Both the position numbers and the translations under genes were made by a program. Source: Achatina immaculata (lineage: Eukaryota > Mollusca > Gastropoda > Stylommatophora > Achatinidae). From it: 64,000 bases of DNA. The stretch lies in assembly GCA_009760885.1 (NCBI GenBank), contig CM019696.1:40366267-40430266 (forward strand). Reading direction: 5' to 3'. Below are positions 46,501-58,500 of this stretch, piece after piece. How positions within the stretch are numbered: the first letter of the stretch is position 1; each line of letters begins with the position of its first letter. Below the pieces are notes generated by a model. It was not told the origin of the DNA. It made no database searches and saw only the letters and a program-made list of their open reading frames with translations.

Positions 46501-49500
46501 TCTTATATCTTTCCCATACCATTAAACATCACATGGGGCTCGCAAGATAGTTCACCAATTGTTCCTGTCTTCAGCGAGTCTTTCTACCTCTTCAAGGGAT
46601 TTTATGCCTGTTAATTTGATCTCTCTTAAAAATGTCCTCTTCAGAGTTTCACGCGGTCTGCCTCTTTTTCTTTGGCCTGTTGTGTTCCACTTGATAGCTT
46701 GTTTTCGGATTCTCTGATTGTTTCTTCTCATCACATGACCAACATATATCCATCTCCTTTTCCATGAGACTGGTTGTTGTTCAGTCATCTGTCTTATCTC
46801 TGCATTGTTCTTGAATTCGTTCCACTTCATGCTGAGTATTTTCCTTAGGCATGTGTTTTCAAAAGAGTCTAATTTCTTTTCTATTTCTTTAGTTGTTTTC
46901 CAGCTTTCACATGCATAAATGAGGGTGGTTATTACATTTGAGTGGTTATTACATTTGAATTGAATAGTCTTAACTTGGTTTTTGTGCTTATAACTTTTGA
47001 ATTCCATATGTTCTCAAGATTCTTGAAGATCGACGCTGCTTTTGCAATTCTAATTCTAACTTCCTTTCTGGTGTCACCATCCTGGACTATGTAGCTGCAA
47101 GGTATGCAAATTGATTGACTTCTTCAATATCTGTCCCTTCTACGTGTATTTTTCCATTTTGATTAAGGGGAATTTTCATTATTTTTGTTTTGTCCTTGTT
47201 AATTTCAAGTCCTATTTTGCTAGCTGGTGAAGACAGGCTGTCTGTTTTTTATTGCGTGGAACATGTGAGTAGCAGCCAAGAAGACAGCAAAGAGCTGGCA
47301 AAAGTGGAAATCTCTTGCTACAAGTGTCCCTGTGTATCTTTGGCACTGAAGACATGAGAGAGAGAAGAGATGTAGAGAATGTTTTCTGGCAGCATAAGAG
47401 TTCTGACAGTATGAAGAACATCATCTTGATCTATACAGAGCATTTTTTATCATTATGTGGAGAGTTTTCTAAATATGTTTCATTTTTATTTTGTGTGATG
47501 TTTTTTATTAACATTTCCTGATTATTTTTGCCATCCTCTCTTAGTGTTTTCTAGTGACACTTTGTTTCTTTAAAATTCCTTGTTTTTTATTACAGAACCT
47601 TTAAAAATGTCTGATTTTTAAAAAATATTTATATATAAAAATAATATTCTTAAAAAAGTACTGATACACAGTTTATGTGAAACAAAAACTTTTATATATG
47701 AATTTTGTCAAAGCATGTATACCCTTACATGATAGGTTCTGCAGTAAAATATGACTGACACATGTATATGGAACTGTACTGCTTATTTTAAGTTTTGTGT
47801 AGTTAAAGGGAGTCAGTTATGTTCATCCTAGAAGAAAAAAAATCATGATTTGTTACTCTGCTTAACATATAGTGGTTACTATGTGTTTGACTCATATCAG
47901 CAATGTGTCTTATTGCATTTTATTGTGTTCATTGATTATATTGTTTTGTTTTTTTTTCATTTTTATTGAAAATTACATTTTATTTTTTGGCTCAGATCAA
48001 CAAGAGAAGCCCAGTTTATCCGATCCCACTCAACGCATGAGGGACACAAATGTGAAATTCACTCCTGCATCTGCACATAAAGGACTTTTGGCCCCAGACA
48101 TTTATTCAAAAACATCAGGTGAATAGTGTGGAGATATAGATGAAACTAATGGTTGGATGGATGATAGACTGACGGAAGAATGGACAACTGGATAGACCGA
48201 CATAGAAAACTCTAATAATGGTAAAAGAGTGATTTTAAAGACTAATAAGAGGTAACGGTACAATCCCCATTTCCATGTCAATAAGACATATTGGGGATAT
48301 GATTGAAGAATTGCCCGTATTTCCAAGACTTTCAACACATGAAAGTGTGATGTGGTCAGTACCATGCCTGGCTGCATTTACCTTCCCAAATTTCTCTGAT
48401 ACCTGTTTTTAAAGGCTGGTTGTATCCCAGGGCCATTTTGGTGTGGTGGTTGATAGAAAAAAAATCAGTTGCCATTTAAATACTAATGGTTAGTTCAAAT
48501 GAAAGTTGGAAAGATGTGTGATTGGCAGTGAATATGAATGAATAGATGAGATGAAGAAATAAATGAATGATAGTTCACTAGTCTCTTGTAGAGCTTTGCC
48601 CCCCTAGCAGCTCTCTTGAAGGCCTCTCAGTTGTAAACAAGATGCCCTGCTACTGATTCATCCATTCACAAATCATCAACAATGTCTTGTCGCCACCTTC
48701 ACCTTGGTCCTCCTCTCTTTCTTTTTCCAATTCTGTACCCTTCCAGGACTGTCTTCTCCCGACTCTCATGATGTTTAATATCTTCCTGACTAACCAGTCT
48801 TCTTCAGCATTAAATTCTTGTAGTATGGATATAGTTGTTCACTAGTCAGGCAAAGTTAGTTGCAGGGTAAAGGGACAAACTTGAGGTGATGATACTTATT
48901 TTGAAGTTTCTGGACAGAAAACCCAACACTTTATCATTCTGATTGATAAATGGAAACTTAAAAAACCTGGCCACTCTAAAATAACGCAGATAGAAAAGCG
49001 TAGAGCAGATAGGAAGAACCCCTGCAAGATTTGTGACAGTCTTGTCTCCTTTATATGGATGAAAGTATGAAAATGAATGCAGAAAAAGATAAACTGTTAT
49101 GAAATCTTGCAGTAATTTTTATTAGGCATTCTGTAAAAATCAAGAGTTGTATGGACAGATTTTCTGCAGGAAAAGAAATTAGATATTTTTATAAAAAATG
49201 CATGTAGAGGATTTCTATTTCAGGATTGTTGTGCTTGTTTTTTTCTTTTTAAAAATGATGGCTAACAAGTTACACTTCTTTCACTGACTTTTTGATTTAA
49301 TTTTCTACATTGATCACAGATGGTCACTTTTATGCTAGATTCAATACCAGCTTCAATGAACCACTTCTGGAGCATGATCGAGGTGTGGTAGTAGAGGAAA
49401 CAAGTCTTAAAGTCAAGTACTCTGGCCTGTATTACATTTACTGTGGCCTTCATTACAGACCAAACTTTACCATAAGTGCTGATGTGAGTTAACAGAAGCT

Positions 49501-52500
49501 TAAAGTAGATGAATATTATCTTCAGATTCATTATTATTTAAATCTTCTTGCTCATTTGACTTCAGTCACATGTTTAAACAAGGATATTCAATAGTAAATC
49601 ATCTCCAGTTTCTTTTGCTATGATCAGTCTAGTTATTATAATGCCGGTTCTTCTGTATGTGTACATAATTTACATTATTTCAAATGCTGATGTTGTGCAG
49701 ACAGTATACTTAACACTGTATCAGCTGCTGAAGTCATGTGTATGGTATAACTTACATTGTTTCAGCTGCTGAAGTCATGTTTATGGTATAACTTACATTG
49801 TTTCAGCTGCTGAAGTCGTGTGTATGGTATAACTTACATTGTTTTAGCTGCTGAAGTCGTGTGTATGGTATAACTTACATTGTTTCAGTTGCTGAAGTCA
49901 TGTGTATGGTATAACTTACATTGTATCATCTGATGAAGTCATGTGTATGGTATAACTTACATTGTTTCAGCTGCTGAAGTCATGTGTATGGTATAACTTA
50001 ACATTGTATCATCTGCTGAAGTAATGTGTATGTTATAACTTAACATTGTATCATCTGCTGAAGTCATGTGTATGGTGTGCTGCAGTTGTGCATATGGTAT
50101 ATATTCTTACTGTTAATAAATTAAACCTATGTAAGAGAATTACTGAGTTTTTAAAAATATTTGTGAAGGATATTGTATTACAGTAATGAGACAAGTAGAA
50201 AAATTATAGAGAGATCCATGTTATTAAGTCCACACTACTTTACAGTTTATTTTCATTTCATTCTGCATATATCAGTTTCCTATGTGTTTTGTTTTAGTAA
50301 TATCCTTCATGTTTCTCTTTACTATATTTGATCATTTAGAGTATGCATTTCAAGATGGTTAGAGCAGTGGTTCTCAACCCATGGGCCACGGCCCAAAGGT
50401 GGGCATGACACGGAGTATTGTGGGCCGCACTGAAGTCTCAAAGCAGCAAAAAAAGAAGAGAGAAAAAAGAGATACAATAAAAAATTATTCCACATTTTTC
50501 ACACAATGCATAGCGACAGACTGCACGGATGCAAGCCACAGAATTGTAGGTCACTTTATTAGTGTGTCTGCAGTGCGGTTATTGGAGAAAGGATGGTCCA
50601 AACAGTGTTTCTTCCAGCGTCAGACAGAAATGTGACATACATGATGAGATGCCATTGCTTTTGAACTGCGACACAGTCATCTTTCTGACCATGTTGCTGA
50701 CACGTGCAGTTTTACAATGTAATTTTACAGAACAGTCGGCATAGATTGTGCAAGAGAGCAGAAGTGAAATATAATTCTCAGCAATTGTGTTTTAGTTTAA
50801 AAATCATATTTCGCTGGCTTGAGAGCCGCTATTCAGTTTTGGTGCTGTGTGTAATTCGTATTGGATTATTCAGTGGATTCCAGTTACCCATGTAGTGATC
50901 ATGGAGGCTTTTTGATAGTCTTTTTTATTGTTTAAACTTTAAACCTTTAGATGCTAAAATGGATCAATTTGTGAAGGTAAGCCTTTTGCTTTATGCAAAT
51001 AAATTGATGGTATTGGCAGCGAAAGTCACTGTGATCGAGATGATATTAACATTGATACTTGTAAGAAGACTAAATACACTTAAAAATATAATTGTGAAGT
51101 ATATTAAGTACGGTTTTCGTTCCATCAACAAATGACCAAAATCTGCCACAGTGTGTTATTTGTTTGCAAATCCTCTCTAATGAAGCAGTGAAGCCGATGA
51201 AATTGCGTCGTCATCTAACTACAAGACATCCAGTTCTACAGAATAAAACCAAAGAATTTTTAGAACGTAAAACCAAGTTGGTAATGCTGGGGCAACCATC
51301 CCCAACCCAGAGCGTCACAGGGGTGGATGGTGAAAGTCCTCCAGATATGGAGGATCCCTGTGAATAAGGATTTACCTAAATAAGCAGACACGGACCAACT
51401 GGCGGTAGACTCAGAGAGTGAGGTGGGGTAGTAGGTGGCTCTACTACTTCTATAAAGTGCCTCAGGTGCTCAGTGAAGGGAGTACCAGGCCGGTAAGAGG
51501 CACCTTAAAACCTCTCACTCCCACTGGCTTGCGGGTAGGACAGGGAGTCCAAAGGCTAGCGGAGAGTCCATAAACAAACTGACAGAAGGCAATGGGAAAC
51601 CACTGTTGTAGCACCCAAGAACAATTATGCTTATTCAGAGTAATAAATTTGTCATGAATGATGTTAATGGATGTTCCTCTGGAACAACCTCGTCCGGTAG
51701 GGCAGCTCACAAGCCACAGGTGAGGCCAAATTGTCATAAAGCTACTTGTAGCAAAACTAACAAATTCAAAATAGCAATATGGAATGTTAGAACTTTATTT
51801 CAGGCTGGAAAATTAGAAAATGTAAAGAGGGAAATGGAAAGAATGAAGATCAACATATTAGGAATGAGTGAAGTTAGATGGACAGGTGCAGGGAAGATAA
51901 ACTCTGATAAATATACAATAATATATTCAGGAAGGAGAAACATGAACAACGAGTAGGAATAATATTTGACGAACAAACAGCAAGGACAATTGTAGATATT
52001 TGAACATCTCAGGCTGAGTCCTGCTAGCCCAACTGAAAGGACAACCAATAAACGTAAATATTATACAAGTGTACGCTCCAACATCTGAAAGTTCTGAAGA
52101 AGATGTACAGCTATTTTATAATGACATAGAGACAGCCCTAAAACACACAAAGTCACATGAAGTTACTATAGAGATGGGAGATTTTAATGCAAAGTTGGTG
52201 AAGGAAGAACTTCAGACATCATTGGTGACTATGGACTGGGGGAAGAGGAGTGACAGAGATAGTAAATTAATTGAATGGGCAAGAATACATAGCATGGTTG
52301 TAGGAAACACCTGGTTTAAACTACATCCTCGAAGACTGGCAACATGGTGCAGCCCAGACAAAAAGACTTTTAACCAGATAGACTATGTATTAATCAACAA
52401 ACGATTCCGCAATGCATTACTGACAACAAAAGCCATGCCAGGAGCCGATTCCACTCTGTGGAATAATTAGAATAAAGCTAAATGAAGCATTCAGAAAAGT

Positions 52501-55500
52501 GAGAAACATCAAACTGAATACAGAACTCCTTAAAAATGACCAAGAACTGCGAGAACAATACAAAGTTATTATAACAAATAGATCCAGTGCAATAGCAAAG
52601 ATAAATAGTATAGATGAACAATAGGCAAAGTTAAGAGATTCTATCCACCAAATTGTTAAGGAAATAATACCACCGAAAAAAGAAGCCCCTAAAAATAAAT
52701 GGATGACAGACGACACCTTAGGACTGATGGACAAGTATAGGAAGAGTAAAAATAACCAAGAAAAGTATAGCAAGATAAATAAAGAAATAAGATGCAAATG
52801 CAAAGAAGCAAAGGAAGTGTGGTTAAATGAACAGTGCAGACAAATAGAGGACTCACATATTAAAGACTGCAAAAACATGCACAAACAAATTAGCTAACTC
52901 ACAGGCAGGAAAACAAAATATACCACAGGATGCCTGAAATCAAAAGAAGGTAAAATGTTAAAGAAGACATTGTGGACAGGCGGACAGAGTACATCTTTGA
53001 GCTATATGGAGGAGAAAGACCAGAATTAACACCAGATACTGAAAACTGTGATGGACCACCAGTACTTGAAGATGAAATCATAGATGCCATCAAACATATG
53101 AAGAAAGGAAAGCAACTGGGCCTGATAATATAACAATAGAAGAAATAGAGACACTAAAGGAGACAGGAATAAAAATAATAACCAAGTTACTGAATGACAT
53201 TTACAATAGTGGTTATATACCCAGTGACTTGCTTAAATCCACGTTTACAGCACTACCAAATAAACCAGGTGCAAAGGAATGTGATGACCACTGGACTATC
53301 AGCCTCTCATGTCACATAATGAAACTACTTCTGAGAATCATTATGAGAAGAACAATGAAAAAGATAAAAATGGAAATAGCAGATGAACAGTTTGGATTTG
53401 TTAAAGGAAAGGGAACACACAATGCCATTTATGCTTTACGAACACTAACAGAAATAGCTTTAGAAGTACAGAAAGTTCTCTATTTATGCTTCATTGATTA
53501 CACTAAGGCATTCGACAAGGTGAAACATATTATTAAAATGCTTGAAGACAAAGACCTGAGGATTGTAAAACATCTATACTGGCACCAAGAAGCAGCAATT
53601 CAGTTGAAAATAGAACTGGAAAATATCAACCTATAAAACAAGGGGTGCGACAAGGATGTGTACTATCTCCAGACCTTTTTTCTCTGTACTTTGAGAATAC
53701 TCTAAGAATGATCATCACAGAACCAGGCATAAAAATTGGAGGATACAATATTAACAACCTTCGGTATGCTGACGACACAGTACTGATAGCTGAGAACCAA
53801 CAAGACCTGCAAAATCTCATGGATAAAGTTGCCACAGAAAGTGAACAGAAAGGCCTTACTTTGAACATCAAAAAAACAGAAACTATAGTTATATCTAAGA
53901 AACAGAATCCACCAACATGCAGTATAAAATTAAACTGAACTATTCTAAAGTAGGTGCAAAAATTCAAATACCTTGGAGCAGTAATAACTTTGATGGGAAA
54001 TGCAGAACAGAAATTAGGAACAGAATAGGCCAAGCAAAGACTGCATTTCAGAGAATGAGAAACATATTATCCAACACATCCTTATCGATGATTGTTAGAA
54101 AATGAGTCTAAAAATGCTATATTGAACCTATCTTATTATATGGAAGTGAATCATGGACAACAGGCAGGTCTGTACAAAACTCATTGGAAGCAGCAGAAAT
54201 GTGGTTTATTAGAAGAATGTTGCGAATCCCCAGGACAGCAAAAATAACTAATGAAGAATGTATGATAAGAGCTGGAGAGACAAAAAATCTTGTCAAAAAA
54301 ATAAGAGAGAGACAATGTACTTTCATGGGACATGCAGTGAGAAGAGGGGGCATTGAAAATATTATAACAACAGGAAAAACAGAAGGTTGAAGATCAGGAG
54401 GAAGACCAAAAGAAATTATACTGGACAGTCTGACGGGATGGTGTGAGAGGAGATCACCAACTGAGCTGATGACCTGCATGAAGAATCGTGTACTCTGGAG
54501 AAGCATAATAGCCAACGCCAGTCAGCACGACACCTGATGATGATGATGAAAACCAAGAAATATAGTAAACAGAAGACAGTGTAAAAAACAAGAGCCACTC
54601 TCAAAGATAAAAGGTCTTAAAGCATCATATCTGATTGCCCAGAAAATCGCAAAATTGAAGAAACCGCACACGATTGGAGAAGATCTTATCATCCCAGCCA
54701 CTGTTGAGATTTGTGATGTATTGTTTGGCTCAGAATACACTACAAAACTGAAAACATTCCCATCTTGAACGATACTGTCCACAGAAGTATATCTGAAATG
54801 TCCGATGTGTTTGTCACAAATTCCAGCCAGAATAGACATGCTATCCAACCGGAAATAGTGCCATCTTTAAGATAAATGAAAAGAACTTTTGTGTAGCAAT
54901 GAATATGCAGTTAAACATGTAGAGAAAATATTACACAGTACTTTATTAAATTAGATTTATACCACAAATATAAAGCACTTTATTAGTGGGTTGCAAAAAT
55001 ATTTGACTTTTAAATGTGGGCCGTGCAGCAAAAGGGTCTGAGAACCACTGGATTAGAGGTATTCTTTTCTGTTTATCACATTCATTAACATTTCTTTTTT
55101 TTTCCACACGAAACGTTACACTGATGTTTTAAACACTACTTTCCATACTTTCTGTATTCATGATCTCGTATCACTGTGAACAGATATTACTGTCCAGATT
55201 TTTTTTGTCACTGGTTGTCTACCTTTAGATTTTGTCATGTTCTGTCATTTCGTTTATTTTACAATGTCTTCTACTCCTTGTAATTCACTAAACATGAGAA
55301 TAGAGGCAGAGACCTCTTATAAATGTGAACTTATTTTATGTTGCTATTTTTTTTTATTTTTCTGTAATTGCTCATAATCTGCATCACTTTGTTTACATTT
55401 TCTCTTCTGCTGGCACCCAGCCAGTGTCTATTCCAATGGTTCATGGTTCTGCATTGGTTATTTTATGCCATTTAAAACTAGTTTATATTTGCAATAGTCA

Positions 55501-58500
55501 TTACTTAGAATAAAAGCACCTCTTTCATTCATTTCATTCAATCATTTGCATGTCCCTTGCTTAACTTTGCCTCCCTAACAGCACTCCTGTAGGTGTCTCA
55601 GTTGTGAGCAAGATGGCCTGCGGCGATGCATCCATTTGCAGATCATCAAATATGTCTTGCAGCCATCTTCGCTTTGGTCTTCCTCTCTTTCTTTTTCCCA
55701 TTATGTATCCTTCCAAGATGGTCTTCTCTAAATTATCATGATGTTTAATGTGTCCAAAATATTTAAGTTTTCTATCTTTAATCCTTTTTACTAGCCAGCC
55801 TTCTTCAATATTAAATTTTTGTAGTATGGATATATTTGTTCTTTTTTGTGTCAGTGATATTTGAAGAACTCTTCTGTAGCATTTAAAGACATTTTATGTG
55901 TTTCTTAGCTGTTTTGTTAAGTGTCCAGGTCTCACAGGCATATGTTGCGATGAGAAAAATGCATGCCCTTAAAAATCTTATTTTTGTGGTTCTGTCTTTT
56001 CCTCTCCACAGATTCTTTAGTTGTTTTACTTTCTGAAGAGCTATAGATGTCCTCCTTTTAATTTCCTTTGTTGTATCTCTATTATTAGTTAGTAGTGATC
56101 CACTCCACTTCTTCCAGTTTTTCCTCATTGATACATATTTCAGCTGCCTTGTTTGTTTTGTCAGTTGTCATCAATTTAGTTTTATTCACATTAAGATAGA
56201 GGTTTTGCTCTTCACTGTTCTTACGGACTGACATAATTAGTTTTTACAACACCTCTTACTAAGAAAAATGCAGAGTAATATTAAAATACATCAGATCTCA
56301 TAGTTATAATCCTGAGATCTTTCGCCTTGCATTTTACATTAGTTATGTTAAATATCCTTTTGGTTAGTCTACATTTTCACTGCATGTAAGAATCACACCT
56401 TGGCTTACAGTGAAAAGACTCAAACTGTGGCCCACTATACTTAGCAGATATCATGTTGTGAAATATTTCTTTTCATTTTCAGGCTCTACTCTATTACATT
56501 TCTCGCCACAGTCAAAATGATCCTGCCAATACAGGCACACTTCTCATTGGTATGCATACTCAAGACAGCGGATGTCATAAACACAGTAAAACAGCTTATA
56601 CAGGTGACATATGTGCTGATTTGACAGATAGTAGAACATGACATCACTACTGTATCTAGACCAACAAGCAGCAGTAAGAATAAATGATGAAACAACAACT
56701 TGGTTTGACATAAAACAAGGGGTCCATCAAGGGCGCATATTGTCGCCTTACTTATTTAACTTGTATACTGAAAATATAATGAGGAATGTTAGAGAAGATG
56801 TAGACAAAGAATATTACGGTGCCATAACAATTGGAGGTTATGAAATACCAGAGATTAGATATGCTTATGACATAGTATTACTGTCCACAACACAAAAAGG
56901 AATGGAAAAACTAATTATGTCAGTCTGTAAGAATAATGAAGTGCAAAACCTCTATCTTAATGCAAAGAAAACTAAATTGATGACACCTGACAAAACAAAC
57001 AAGGCAGCTGAAATATGTATCAATGAGGAAAAACTGGAAGAAGTGGAGAGTTTTGAATATCTTAGATCACTACTAACTAATAATGCAATGAGGGAAATTA
57101 AAAGTAGGACATCTATCACTCTTCAGAAAGTAAAACAACTAAAGAATCTGTGTAGAGGAACAAACAGAACTACAAAAATAAGATTTTTAAGGGCATGCAT
57201 CTTTCTCATCGCAACATATGCCTGTGAGACCTGGACACTTAACAAAACATCTGAGAAACACATAAATGCCTTTGAATGTAAATGCTTCAGAAGAGTTCTT
57301 CAAATATCATGGAAACAAAAAAAGAACAAATATATCCATACTACAAGAACTTAATATTGAAGAAGGCTGGCTAGTAAAGAAGATTAAAGATAGAAAACTT
57401 AAATATTTTGGACACATTAAACATCATGATAATTTAGAGAAAACCATCTTGGAAGGATACATAATGGGAAAAAGAAAGAGAGGAAGACCAAGGCGAAGAT
57501 GGCTGCAAGACATATTTAATGATCTGCAGATGGATGCACCAGCAGCAGGCCATCTTGCTTAAACCGAGAGGCCTACAGAAGTGCTATTAGGGAGGCAAAG
57601 TTCCACAAGGGACATGCAGTGAATGAATGACATAGATACTGTTTTGACAGATAGAACATGACATATATATGCTGTTCTGACAGATATAACATGACATATA
57701 TATGCTGTTTTGACAGACAGCAGAACATGACATATATGCTGTTTTGACAGACAGCAGAACATGACATATATGCTGTTTTGATAGTTAGAACAGTTTATAA
57801 TAGCTAATATGTTTCATAATCTCCTCTGACCTCTCTCCTTGACTAGAGGTACAATATACAGGTTGGATAAAAAAAATAAAGGTAAAAGGCATCCTCTGTT
57901 GTCTTGGTTTGTGATCAAGACAATACAACAGAGGATAAAAACATTCATGAACTATTGCTTGAGGAGGATTTTAAACATTAAATGGCAAGACAAGATCAGG
58001 AACGAGGAGGTCTGGAAAAGGGCAGAACAAAATCCTATGAACTTGCAAATCATGTCTAGGAAGTGGAGGTGGATTGGCCACACTCTGAGAAAACCTGACA
58101 CCAGCATAGCAAGACAGGCACTGACATGGAGTCCTCAAGGAAGTAGAAAACAAGGAAGACCTAGACTTACTCGGAGAAGAGAAATTATGACAGTGCTCAG
58201 ATACAAAGGATGCACATGGAAGGAAGTAGAGAATATTTCCAAGAACAGGGATGACTGGAGAGCCTTTATCTGTGGCCTGTGCTCTCAAGGGAATGATGAT
58301 GATGATGATGATGATGATATATAGGTAAAATTTCCATTTCCGTGCCATTAAGGCATATTGGGAATATGGTGGTAGGCCCATATTTCCAAGACCTTCAGCA
58401 CATGAAAGTGTGGTCACTATCATGCCTGACAGCATTTACCTTCCCAGATTTCTCTGGTACCCATTTTTAGAGGCTGGGTGGACCCCAGGGCCTTTTTTTT

